Assembly (NCBI GenBank): GCA_905234205.1
Contig: CAJOGG010000072.1
Location: 1 to 6,897, forward strand
Length of the DNA stretch: 6,897 nucleotides
Origin: an uncultured Synergistales bacterium
Lineage (GTDB): Bacteria > Synergistota > Synergistia > Synergistales > Aminobacteriaceae
Direction of reading: 5' to 3'
Made by a program: the position numbers and the translations under genes
Shown here: piece by piece, positions 1 through 6,645 of the stretch
Layout: every line of letters begins with the position of its first letter
Numbering within the stretch: the stretch's first letter is position 1
Notes under the pieces: generated by a model
Seen by the model: only the letters and a program-made list of their open reading frames with translations
The model's database searches: none
What the model was told of the DNA's origin: nothing

Positions 1-893
1 GTCTTGAACACAGGGTGAACTCGTGAGCCATATTGCAACACCACTGTACCATTTACGGGCCACGCTAGAGTCTTCACACTGGAACTTGAACTTGTTGAAG
101 CTGATTTTGCGGTTGACGTAGATTTCGCTGAAGTTGATTTTGTGCTTGTGGATTTTGCGGCTGATGCTTTCTTTTTCATCAACGAATTAATTTTGCTGCC
201 TACAGCTTTTTGCGCGTTCTCAAGTTCTTTTGCGGCTTGCTCGGCTTTCTTTTGTTCACTCTGTACGTTCTTCAATAATGAGTCGGTCTTCTTGCTTGTC
301 GAGTCATATTCAGCGCGTTTCTTTTTGAGTTCATCTGTCTGCTTCTCCAATTTTGATCTATCGGCCTGAATCTTTTCCCGCGATTGAACCAATTCACGCT
401 CTTGTCGTGACAACTCCTCGAACATTTCCTGATCCTGTCGTGCGAATCGCCTCAACATGTAAGCAGTATTTACGGCATCATGCGGGCCTTGTGCGTTTAG
501 AATCAAGCTTAAGCCGTTTTCCTGTGGAGTATATTTGTAAAGGTCGAGCAATCTCCCTCGCAATGAACTCAAAATTATTCCCATTGACGCATTAATTCTA
601 GCTATGTTCTCATTCAGACTCGTTACAGAACTTTGAAGCCTCGCGCTTTCCTTCTCAAGGTCATTCATCTTAGATTGTGAGGCGTTTGCGTCCTGCTTTA
701 ATCTCGATAATTGTCCCAGTAAAGTTTTAGATTGCTTAGATTTCTCTTTAGCTATTGCGTTATATTGCTGAATCTTCTTCTTCATGTCGCTTTGACTTTT
801 CTTTTGTGATTTAATCTGGCTGTCAATACTTGCGGCATAAGCTTGGCTCAACCCTATAATGATAATTAATAAACACGCGAAAAATTTCTTCAT
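1..893 (-). CDS. EnvC-like coiled-coil protein with M23 (LytM) domain, second paralogue, 3' end cut by the window
   Basis: The frame is open from the ATG at 893 to the window edge (297 complete codons, no stop). The N-terminus is a clear signal peptide: MKK, a hydrophobic run (residues 4-15), and an A-Y-A cleavage site after residue 20. Residues 22-240 are Lys/Glu/Gln-rich coiled coil, containing a GRLLDLYKY segment and an AYMLRRFARQD segment typical of EnvC-type proteins. A Ser/Thr/Ala/Lys linker (243-275) leads into WPVNGTVVLQYGSRVHPVF (278-296), the opening strand of an M23/LytM peptidase domain; the zinc ligands lie beyond base 1, so activity cannot be judged. It starts 16 bases after the preceding EnvC-like gene and shares its layout, including SIDSQI near the mature N-terminus, so the two are likely a tandem duplication. 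Likely role: exported peptidoglycan hydrolase or hydrolase activator in the FtsEX pathway (inference). Confidence 0.9.
   Translation of the reverse strand, partial: MKKFFACLLIIIIGLSQAYAASIDSQIKSQKKSQSDMKKKIQQYNAIAKEKSKQSKTLLGQLSRLKQDANASQSKMNDLEKESARLQSSVTSLNENIARINASMGIILSSLRGRLLDLYKYTPQENGLSLILNAQGPHDAVNTAYMLRRFARQDQEMFEELSRQERELVQSREKIQADRSKLEKQTDELKKKRAEYDSTSKKTDSLLKNVQSEQKKAEQAAKELENAQKAVGSKINSLMKKKASAAKSTSTKSTSAKSTSTAKSASTSSSSSVKTLAWPVNGTVVLQYGSRVHPVFK
78..155 (-). repeat. In-frame pentapeptide repeat encoding a Ser/Thr/Ala/Lys linker
   Basis: Residues 247-272 of the second EnvC-like protein are imperfect repeats of K-S-T-S-(T/A): KSTST, KSTSA, KSTSTA, KSAST, then a serine run. The unit is about 15 bases, so gain or loss of a unit keeps the frame. 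The 10-mer GATTTTGCGG (plus strand) recurs at 103-112 and 151-160. The segment sits exactly between the coiled coil and the M23 domain, where the upstream paralogue has only a short linker. Confidence 0.75.
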
Positions 894-902
894 TAAATTA
901 TT

Positions 903-912
903 TCACCCCTTA
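903..912 (-). promoter_or_regulatory. Ribosome binding site of the second EnvC-like gene
   Basis: Reads TAAGGGGTGA, one mismatch (plus one base shorter) from the ideal anti-SD complement TAAGGAGGTGA. Its first three bases are the stop codon of the preceding gene. Twelve bases separate GGGG from the ATG at 893, which supports that start. Confidence 0.7.
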
Positions 913-2091
913 ACGCTTTAAGAATCTTATTGGATTTTCAGGTGTACCGAAAACTCTGACTTCAAAATGTAAATGATAGCCCGTTGTGTTTCCTGTTTTG
1001 CCTACTCTTGCAATAGTTGCGCCACTTTTGACAACTTGACCTTCTTTCACCAGGCTTGCTGATAAATGAGCATATAACGTTGAGAATCCTCGACCATGAT
1101 CAAGAACTACAACGCGTCCATAACCTCGTAACCAACCGTCATAAATAACTTCACCGGCGGCAGGAGCTTTTACTGGAGTTCCATTAGGTGCAGCAATATC
1201 GATTCCTGAATGCAAAATCTTGCGTTTCAAGATAGGGTGTATACGATAGCCATAACCACTGGAAATTTTCCCGCGTACTGGCCAATCGAACATTGAACCT
1301 TTACCCGAAATGTAGCTACGATTTGAACGTTTTCTCTGTAACTCTTCGATCATTTTAGCGGCTTGCTTTTGAGCTTCTTCGGCTTCCTTGGCGGCTTTCT
1401 CTGCTAGAGCTTTCTGGCGTTGTATGGAGCTGATGAATTTATTTGTCTCCTTGATGCTGGCTTTGTATTTGTCGCGTTGAGTCTGAACAGCTTCGGTTTT
1501 CTCTTTGAGTCTTGTTTGCTGGTCGTCCATGGTTATACGTGATAAGTCAAGATTTTGAACGCGTGCTTGTAACTGCGATAATATTGCCTCGTCCCGTTGC
1601 GTTACAAGTTTCAACAAGTGTGCAGTTTCCACTGCCTCAAACACACTACGAGAAGCAAACATCATTCTCATAGTTTCAGCCTCACCGTATTTGTACATGC
1701 GGAGTAAACGGCCCTTCATCTGCTCGGATAACTCGTCAATCTTTACTTGTTCGTCTTTAATATGTTCGTCAAGAATATCTATGTTCTCCTGAATCTTTTG
1801 ATTCTGAAGTTCCAACACTGTAAGCTCCTGACGTGCGACGCTTTCATCTTGCTGAAGGGTATTAACTTTCGTCAACAACCCCTCAACTTTTGCGCCCATG
1901 TCTTTAATTTGCTTCCTGTATGTCTGGATTTGTTTGTTCAAGTCAGAACGTTTCTTTTCTTCCGCTGCTATCTGTGAATCAATGCTGCCTTTATTGGCTG
2001 AGGTCGTGGTTTTCTTTGCGGCTGATATTACAGGGGAAGGAATTAGGAGGAGTAAAAGGAAGACGAGCGCGAAATTTCTTCTGCTCATCAT
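910..2091 (-). CDS. EnvC-like peptidoglycan hydrolase: coiled coil plus intact M23 (LytM) peptidase domain
   Basis: A 393-residue exported protein. Residues 1-24 form a signal peptide (MMSRRN, Leu-rich core, V-I-S-A end). Residues about 36-255 are a long charged coiled coil with a central GRLLRMYKYGE segment (about 127-137) and a Lys/Ala/Glu-rich end. The M23 domain runs from W270 to the C-terminus: HSGID gives H294 and D298, YAHL gives H342 and HLHFE gives H373 and H375, matching the zinc ligands and catalytic histidines of LytM. E. coli EnvC has lost such residues and only activates amidases; this protein looks able to cut peptide cross-bridges itself (inference). It overlaps ftsX by ATGA, so it is probably translated with FtsX and is the likely extracytoplasmic partner of FtsEX. 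Two consecutive ATG codons (2091 and 2088) are possible starts; the GAGG at 2097-2100 is 5 or 8 bases away. Confidence 0.93.
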   Translation of the reverse strand: MMSRRNFALVFLLLLLIPSPVISAAKKTTTSANKGSIDSQIAAEEKKRSDLNKQIQTYRKQIKDMGAKVEGLLTKVNTLQQDESVARQELTVLELQNQKIQENIDILDEHIKDEQVKIDELSEQMKGRLLRMYKYGEAETMRMMFASRSVFEAVETAHLLKLVTQRDEAILSQLQARVQNLDLSRITMDDQQTRLKEKTEAVQTQRDKYKASIKETNKFISSIQRQKALAEKAAKEAEEAQKQAAKMIEELQRKRSNRSYISGKGSMFDWPVRGKISSGYGYRIHPILKRKILHSGIDIAAPNGTPVKAPAAGEVIYDGWLRGYGRVVVLDHGRGFSTLYAHLSASLVKEGQVVKSGATIARVGKTGNTTGYHLHFEVRVFGTPENPIRFLKR

Positions 2092-2984
2092 TCCGGCCTC
2101 GTTATAGAGTTAATGAATCTAGCTACAACAAGATAACTACATACCCAACCTAAAGTTGCTCCAAAGCCTGCGAGCAATGCACAAAATCTCAATATAACGT
2201 TTCGATCTGTCAATAAGCTAGAGTTCAGGAAAGGTAAGTTGCTCTGAATCAAAGTTATACCCGGAAAATATGCTACCATTATTCCAGCAGCAGCTATCAC
2301 CGCTCCCAATAATGACAACAACGTACCTTCAAGTACAAACGGTGTAGCTATGTAAGCTCTTGTTGCTCCAACTAGATACATTATGCCTATCTCTTCACGC
2401 CTTGAGTAAAGCGAAATGTGTATGGTGTTATAGACAACCAACGCTGTAATTATTACGCTCAATACGAACATGATCAGCGCAACACGTGACGAAATTCTTG
2501 AAAGTGCAGAAATTCTCCTGACTACCATTCCAGCATAAACAACATCATCAACTTCGGGCATAGCGTTTAATTCTTCGACAAGCGGCTCAACGTCTTCAGC
2601 CCTGTGAACGTGAATCTCAAAGTTATACGGGATTGGATTGTCTCCCAACATTTCGAGCGCGCGAGATTGAGAGCCCATTTTCTCCTGCAACTTTGCTAAT
2701 GAGTCCGAAGGGGAATAGATTTTCATTGCGTACACGTAATCAAGACTTTGAATCTTTTGGGCTATTGCGTCTATGTCAAGCGTGTTGTCCTTAACCAAAT
2801 AAGCCTGAACTATCAATTCACTCTCAAGTCGTGACAATAAATTCTCTAGGTTCAACGAGAACAGCGTAGTTATTCCCAATATCCATAGCATTACGCCAGC
2901 GGTTATCAAAGTTAAAAGGCCAAGCACCCAATGATGAACAAGCAAGCGCCACATATCACGCAAAATATATTTCAACGTCGTCAT
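2088..2984 (-). CDS. ftsX: Cell division protein FtsX, membrane subunit of the FtsEX complex
   Basis: A 298-residue protein with the FtsX plan: a short cytoplasmic N-terminus, TM1 about 20-42, a large extracytoplasmic domain about 43-167, then TM2 (168-190), TM3 (217-240) and TM4 (264-287). The family segment LGDNPIPYNFEIHV (113-126) lies in the outer domain, and the loop after TM2 carries RREEIGIMYLVGAT (195-208) followed by PFVLEG (215-220), both characteristic of FtsX. FtsX does not transport a substrate; it passes FtsE ATPase motion across the membrane to a coiled-coil cell-wall hydrolase or activator bound to the outer domain. The gene overlaps ftsE upstream and the EnvC-like gene downstream by 4 bases each (ATGA), consistent with coupled translation of sensor, transmitter and hydrolase. 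Confidence 0.96.
   Translation of the reverse strand: MTTLKYILRDMWRLLVHHWVLGLLTLITAGVMLWILGITTLFSLNLENLLSRLESELIVQAYLVKDNTLDIDAIAQKIQSLDYVYAMKIYSPSDSLAKLQEKMGSQSRALEMLGDNPIPYNFEIHVHRAEDVEPLVEELNAMPEVDDVVYAGMVVRRISALSRISSRVALIMFVLSVIITALVVYNTIHISLYSRREEIGIMYLVGATRAYIATPFVLEGTLLSLLGAVIAAAGIMVAYFPGITLIQSNLPFLNSSLLTDRNVILRFCALLAGFGATLGWVCSYLVVARFINSITRPE
2097..2100 (-). promoter_or_regulatory. Ribosome binding site for the first EnvC-like gene, inside the ftsX 3' end
   Basis: GAGG lies in the last codons of ftsX, 5 bases before ATG 2091 and 8 bases before ATG 2088. Either start keeps the signal peptide; the second gives slightly more usual spacing, the first gives the ATGA overlap with the ftsX stop. 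Confidence 0.5.
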
Positions 2985-3664
2985 CCTGAATAACTTCCTC
3001 CCTTCTCGTCACGAATCAAGGCTCCGTTTTCAAGCTCAATAACTCTTTGTCGCGAAGAATTAACTATGCTTTGATTGTGAGTTGACATAACCACAGTAAC
3101 TCCTGCGGCATTTATGGCGAACAAAATTTTCATGACCTCGGCGGCTGTGTGAAAGTCAAGATTTCCAGTAGGCTCATCAGCTATAAACAGCGAAGGCGAA
3201 TTTGCTAAAGCTCTAGCTATTGCGACTCTTTGTTGTTCTCCTCCTGATAATTGCGCGGGCCTCATTGCTCTTCTTCTCCATAAGCCGACCTGATTAATAA
3301 CGTCTTTGGTACGTTCAGCTACAATTTTTTTCGGGACCGACATAGCTTCCATAACGAAGGCGATATTCTCATAAACTGTAAGGCTTGGGATTAGCTTGAA
3401 GTCCTGGGCAACGAGTCCAACATCACGACGATAATAAGGCACGTCAGCACGACGCATTTTTCTGAGGTTATTGCCTCCAACTGTTACGACTCCCATTGAG
3501 GGTAGTATCTCACGAGTTATCAAGCGAAGCAGGGTAGATTTTCCCGAACCTGTTTGACCGACGACGTATACAAATTCACCTTGTTCAATGTTGAGATTAA
3601 TATCATATAAAGCCGTAATATCTGGCTCAAAAACTTTTGTTACTCCTGAAAAATTTATATCCAT
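2981..3664 (-). CDS. ftsE: Cell division ATP-binding protein FtsE
   Basis: A 227-residue ABC ATPase of the usual FtsE length. Walker A is GQTGSGKST (36-44), the Q-loop glutamine is in VAQDFKLIP (Q87), the ABC signature is LSGGEQQR (139-146), Walker B is LFIADEP with D163 and E164, and the switch histidine is H196 in STHN. QDFKLIPSLTVYENI after the Q-loop is typical of FtsE rather than of LolD or MacB, and the adjacent ftsX settles the assignment. It acts on the cytoplasmic face of the membrane at the septum. The ATG at 3664 is the only reasonable start: the upstream in-frame codons run TTA-AGT-AAA-CGC back to a TGA. Ribosome binding is weak: GGGAG lies about 16 bases upstream, within the end of the preceding gene, suggesting dependence on translation of that gene. 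All catalytic motifs are intact. Confidence 0.97.
   Translation of the reverse strand: MDINFSGVTKVFEPDITALYDINLNIEQGEFVYVVGQTGSGKSTLLRLITREILPSMGVVTVGGNNLRKMRRADVPYYRRDVGLVAQDFKLIPSLTVYENIAFVMEAMSVPKKIVAERTKDVINQVGLWRRRAMRPAQLSGGEQQRVAIARALANSPSLFIADEPTGNLDFHTAAEVMKILFAINAAGVTVVMSTHNQSIVNSSRQRVIELENGALIRDEKGGSYSG
2997..3004 (-). promoter_or_regulatory. Ribosome binding site of ftsX within the ftsE 3' end
   Basis: AAGGGAGG is a strong Shine-Dalgarno match embedded in the Lys-Gly-Gly codons near the FtsE C-terminus. It stands 12 bases before the ftsX ATG at 2984. The same long spacing is seen before other genes of this operon. Confidence 0.65.
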
Positions 3665-3672
3665 GCGTTTAC

Positions 3673-4569
3673 TTAATCATCTCCCTTATATTTTGCTCGT
3701 TCTATAACAGCCTGTTGTGTCTCATACTCTCCCCACGCTGCGAGAATAATATCATGCACGGACAATTTTTTTATTGTTCTCATTTCGCCATAAAGCTCAT
3801 GATTCAAATATACCCACGCTATAAACATTGTGTCCCTGACTCTTCCGAACTTTCCGAGAATTAGCCAGCCTGACATAGGATTATATACAAGCAAAGGTGA
3901 AGCGTGCTGCTGGGACATGCTTTTAATTTCAAGCCTAGTGAAATTGAGTTCTTCAAGTTCGTTGAGTATTGTCTCATCGGGATAATCGGAGAGCGAAAAC
4001 CATATTTTCATTACGTGCTTTGGGTGCTGAAAAAGTTCAGGGCCTGCTTTCAACCATGCCTTCAATCTCCCTACTGATTCCATTTCACTTCTGGCTAAAG
4101 CAAATCTCAATGCCCAATAAGCGCGATACACAACACCGTCATTTTTCATAGCTTGGCCAAAAATTTTCTCGTCTATGAAGTCTAAATCCTCGCTGGCAAA
4201 AATTTCTCTATCCTTCATGAACGTACGCAGCATCAAAACAGTAGCAGAATGACGCCCCGGAGGTTCATTGAGCGAGAGCAATTCTTTACGCAAAGTATTT
4301 ACAGTCCCTGCTGTCAATATAGTTGGCTGTGAGCCTTCGTTGATTAACGACAACATTTGATCTTCATACAAGAATACATTTTGCGGTACCGTGTCTTGTT
4401 TATCGCTAGCGCTGGCAAAAATCCATTTGTCGCTGCCTGTTCCTAATAGATATTTGTTGTGCGGAAGAAGTAACATTACGGACGGCTCTTCAGGCATATT
4501 TATTCCGTCGGGCTTATTGTCCGGTGGCAATTCTGCTAACGATCCATTGGACATTAATTCAAGCAGCAA
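3673..4569 (-). CDS. Conserved-looking protein of unknown function between ppx and ftsE
   Basis: I do not recognise this family. From the TTG at 4569 it is 298 residues, with no signal peptide, no obvious transmembrane segment and no cysteine, so a soluble cytoplasmic protein is likely. The N-terminal part has a Pro-rich acidic stretch (15-30) followed by alternating hydrophobic strands (LLLPHNKYLLGTG, 33-45; KWIFASAS, 48-55). The middle is helical and charged with several Trp/Phe residues (ALRFALARSEME, RLKAWLKAGPELF, MKIWFSL). The C-terminal third contains a notable PMSGWLILGKFGRVRD (231-246). It ends 8 bases before ftsE, and its last codons carry the only candidate ftsE ribosome site, so its translation may set FtsE levels. 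Start uncertain: TTG 4569 (12 bases from GAGG) or ATG 4554 (five residues shorter); an in-frame TGA at 4581-4579 blocks anything longer unless there is a frameshift. Confidence 0.8.
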   Translation of the reverse strand: MLLELMSNGSLAELPPDNKPDGINMPEEPSVMLLLPHNKYLLGTGSDKWIFASASDKQDTVPQNVFLYEDQMLSLINEGSQPTILTAGTVNTLRKELLSLNEPPGRHSATVLMLRTFMKDREIFASEDLDFIDEKIFGQAMKNDGVVYRAYWALRFALARSEMESVGRLKAWLKAGPELFQHPKHVMKIWFSLSDYPDETILNELEELNFTRLEIKSMSQQHASPLLVYNPMSGWLILGKFGRVRDTMFIAWVYLNHELYGEMRTIKKLSVHDIILAAWGEYETQQAVIERAKYKGDD

Positions 4570-4577
4570 TTTTTCAT
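4554..4577 (-). other. Possible 7-codon leader peptide, or trace of a frameshifted true start
   Basis: ATG 4577 opens MKNCCLN followed by TAA at 4556-4554, and this TAA overlaps the ATG at 4554 of the downstream frame (TAATG). GAGG lies only 4 bases upstream; an in-frame ATG at 4589 would extend it to 11 codons. Two readings: a mini-cistron that couples translation into the unknown gene, or a lost base in the AAAAA run (4570-4574), since one extra A would fuse ATG 4577 to the downstream frame as MKKLLLELMSNG. Both are inference. Confidence 0.3.
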
Positions 4578-4587
4578 CTCACCTCTC
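4578..4587 (-). promoter_or_regulatory. Ribosome binding site ahead of the unknown gene
   Basis: GAGAGGTGAG matches the anti-SD core and its 3' extension (GAGGTGA). It is 4 bases from ATG 4577, 12 from TTG 4569 and 27 from ATG 4554, counted from GAGG. Because ftsX and the second EnvC-like gene also use 12-base spacing, TTG 4569 is acceptable. Confidence 0.55.
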
Positions 4588-4600
4588 ATAGTTTACAATC

Positions 4601-5521
4601 TTAACGCAATATATTATCACTAAGCAATAAGCCGTGTCTCAAACCGTTGATGCTAACTATACAGGATTTAGCGTTCAATAAATTCAGCACAGTGTATATT
4701 ATGCAAGCACTTCCCAAAATAATATCCGCTCTAGAAGCCGGAAGCCCTATAATGTTTTCGCGCTCCTTTAGTGTAAGTGAAGCATACATGTTAATTTGTC
4801 TGGTTACGTCTTTGAGGGTCAATATACTTCCATGAAGTTTCGAGGGCATAAAATTTTCACAGGCAAATTTCACGCTCGCCATAGTTACGACTCCTCCGCC
4901 TACTCCGATTATTTGCGGGGAATTAGTATTGAAGTCGTTAATGTGATTCTCAAGCAACAAATTTTTCACGTACTCGATAGCTTCATCACAAGCGGCCTTC
5001 TTTATGGGTACATTGTGTTCATAAAAATAACGCTCCGAAAGATTGACTGCACCAATCGGAACGCTTACTATCTTGTTTACGTTACTATTTGAGCCCAATA
5101 CAAATTCCGTGCTTCCGCCGCCTGAGTCAAACATTATTACGTCACCTGAAAGTTCAAATCCATCGACAGCACCAAGCCACGAATATTTTGCTTCGTCCTC
5201 GCCCGTGAACACGTGAACTTTTTCGCCGGTTTCAGTCTGTATCATTTCCAAAAATGTAGCTGAATTTTTCGCCGTACGTAGTGCCATTGTTCCAACTATG
5301 AAAATTTTCGCACCAACTTTTCTCGCGCGCTTAACCATTTTTGCAACAGCTTCACAGGAATTTTTCATGCTGTCGTGACTCAACACTCCTGCTTCGGTCA
5401 TTCCGCGTCCCAACCTCACAACTTCAGTTTCATCACGAATCACGCTAACATGACCACGAATAATCTTAGCGATTCTCATTTTGATGGAGTTGGAGCCAAT
5501 ATCTATTACAGCCTTAATCAT
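4601..5521 (-). CDS. Ppx/GppA family phosphatase (exopolyphosphatase / pppGpp phosphohydrolase type), short form
   Basis: A 306-residue protein of the ASKHA-fold Ppx/GppA family. Visible motifs in order: phosphate-1 loop DIGSNSIKMRI (7-17); GTMALRTAKN (77-86); the catalytic-glutamate region FTGEDEAKYSWLGAVDG (105-121); phosphate-2 loop FDSGGGSTEF (131-140, D132 and E139); GVGGGVVTMA (206-215); and GLPASRADIILGS (259-271), equivalent to the family ERADII segment. It has only the two core domains and lacks the C-terminal HD-like domain of E. coli Ppx and GppA, as in many bacterial short forms. Family members hydrolyse polyphosphate and/or the pppGpp terminal phosphate; sequence alone does not tell which. 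It starts in an ATGA overlap with the yibE/F stop; GAGG lies 11 bases upstream of the ATG. The 31-base gap after it holds the ribosome site of the unknown gene. Confidence 0.93.
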   Translation of the reverse strand: MIKAVIDIGSNSIKMRIAKIIRGHVSVIRDETEVVRLGRGMTEAGVLSHDSMKNSCEAVAKMVKRARKVGAKIFIVGTMALRTAKNSATFLEMIQTETGEKVHVFTGEDEAKYSWLGAVDGFELSGDVIMFDSGGGSTEFVLGSNSNVNKIVSVPIGAVNLSERYFYEHNVPIKKAACDEAIEYVKNLLLENHINDFNTNSPQIIGVGGGVVTMASVKFACENFMPSKLHGSILTLKDVTRQINMYASLTLKERENIIGLPASRADIILGSACIIYTVLNLLNAKSCIVSINGLRHGLLLSDNILR

Positions 5522-6645
5522 TCACTGCCACGCCTCAACGATTCTTGCATGACGAAACAAAACGCCGTTACAGGAATTGTGCATAACAACCCCAAAGTAC
5601 CGGCCAAGCTCTGCATGATCTCTTGAGCTATATACGGATCATTGAGCAAACCTGATAATTCGACGCCTGCACTACAAATTAATACAGCCATAGGCAACGA
5701 GCTACCCATGTACGCGAGAATTAACGTGTTTATCATGCTGCCAAGAACTTCACTCCCGACGTTAAGCCCGGAGATTAATAGCCTGTCTAGTGGAATGTCA
5801 TTATCGTTATCAACAAGTTCAGACATTGAAGCAGTTATGGAGACTCCGACGTCAAGCACAGCACCTATTGACCCAATTAGCACTGACGACAACAAAAGCC
5901 CCCGCATGTTTAAGCCTGGTAACGTTGACGCTAATAACGCTGCGCCTTCGCCTCCAAGCCCGGATAACTGCCATAAATACACCATTAAAGAGCCGCTCAA
6001 GAATCCACATAACGCTCCGCCTAAACTTCCCAGCAACGCCACGAACATATATCTCACATGATAGACAACGCACAATATAGTTACAGTTGAAATTATGAAC
6101 ACTGACGCAAGCGCGAGCATCAAAGGATTCCAGCCGTTTGTTATCAATGGTATCATTGTGAAGAGTAATACAGCTATGGAAGCTCCAAGGCCAAGTAATG
6201 CAAGCAATCCCCTATAACCTGTAAGAGCGATCAATATCGTACACACGGCCATAACTATTCCAGCTACCGAACTAACTCGAAAAGCATCGGCTATTGAATA
6301 TTGCACACGTCCATCGCTGAACATGTCCCACACTAATAAATATCTCCGGCCATTTATAATTTCAGGGCCATTACCCGCGAGTCTAACCGTCTTAACAGTC
6401 ATGATCTCGTCGTTGTTCTCGGCTGATAAGACTTGCAAGACCGTGTTACGCTCCAACATTTCGTAAGATTCTTCCGTCTCGTTTTCCGGTGGGATAATGC
6501 TTTCAGGGCCAGCGTCAATCACACGAACAATTAAAGACTCCTGATTGTTCCAGTTATGGACTGCAAAATAATCTACGACGTAATAAAACGCTCCGGAAAT
6601 TACAAGCGCGATTATTAATCTAAACAAAAAATTTCTAGTTCTCAT
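5518..6645 (-). CDS. YibE/F family multi-pass membrane protein
   Basis: A 375-residue integral membrane protein. TM1 (about 7-27) is followed by an extracytoplasmic or periplasmic beta-rich region (28-121), then about seven further hydrophobic segments (roughly 122-141, 145-168, 174-195, 199-226, 247-268, 304-330, 347-366). The YibE/F signature is plain: GSIGAVLDVGVSITASMSEL (258-277), ISGLNVGSEVLGSM (291-304) and NTLILAYMGSSLP (306-318). The family is widespread in Firmicutes and related anaerobes and has no firmly established substrate; the conserved polar/Gly residues inside membrane segments suggest transport, which is inference. The ATG at 6645 lies within the 3' end of the pseudouridine synthase gene (11-base overlap), with only a weak AGAG nine bases upstream, and the stop overlaps the ppx start. 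Expression is thus probably tied to both neighbours. Confidence 0.92.
   Translation of the reverse strand: MRTRNFLFRLIIALVISGAFYYVVDYFAVHNWNNQESLIVRVIDAGPESIIPPENETEESYEMLERNTVLQVLSAENNDEIMTVKTVRLAGNGPEIINGRRYLLVWDMFSDGRVQYSIADAFRVSSVAGIVMAVCTILIALTGYRGLLALLGLGASIAVLLFTMIPLITNGWNPLMLALASVFIISTVTILCVVYHVRYMFVALLGSLGGALCGFLSGSLMVYLWQLSGLGGEGAALLASTLPGLNMRGLLLSSVLIGSIGAVLDVGVSITASMSELVDNDNDIPLDRLLISGLNVGSEVLGSMINTLILAYMGSSLPMAVLICSAGVELSGLLNDPYIAQEIMQSLAGTLGLLCTIPVTAFCFVMQESLRRGSE

Noticed and set aside
142..595. Plus-strand open frames opposite the second EnvC-like gene
   Set aside because: The minus strand here is a continuous, signal-peptide-bearing coiled-coil frame. The plus frames are Phe/Ser/Cys-rich, as expected from the complement of Lys/Glu codons.
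2981..3664. Assignment of the ATPase as LolD, MacB or another exporter ATPase
   Set aside because: The QDFKLIP segment, the length of 227 residues and the overlapping ftsX gene point to FtsE.
4554..4577. Cysteine-codon attenuator leader (MKNCCLN)
   Set aside because: Two adjacent Cys codons recall amino-acid attenuation leaders, but there is no room for or sign of a terminator hairpin before the downstream start, and the downstream genes are not cysteine-related.
5642..6061. 139-codon plus-strand open frame
   Set aside because: It is antisense to yibE/F over a conserved signature region, is Pro/Asn/Ser-rich with no domain-like pattern, and has no ribosome site; it is a shadow of the membrane-protein codons.
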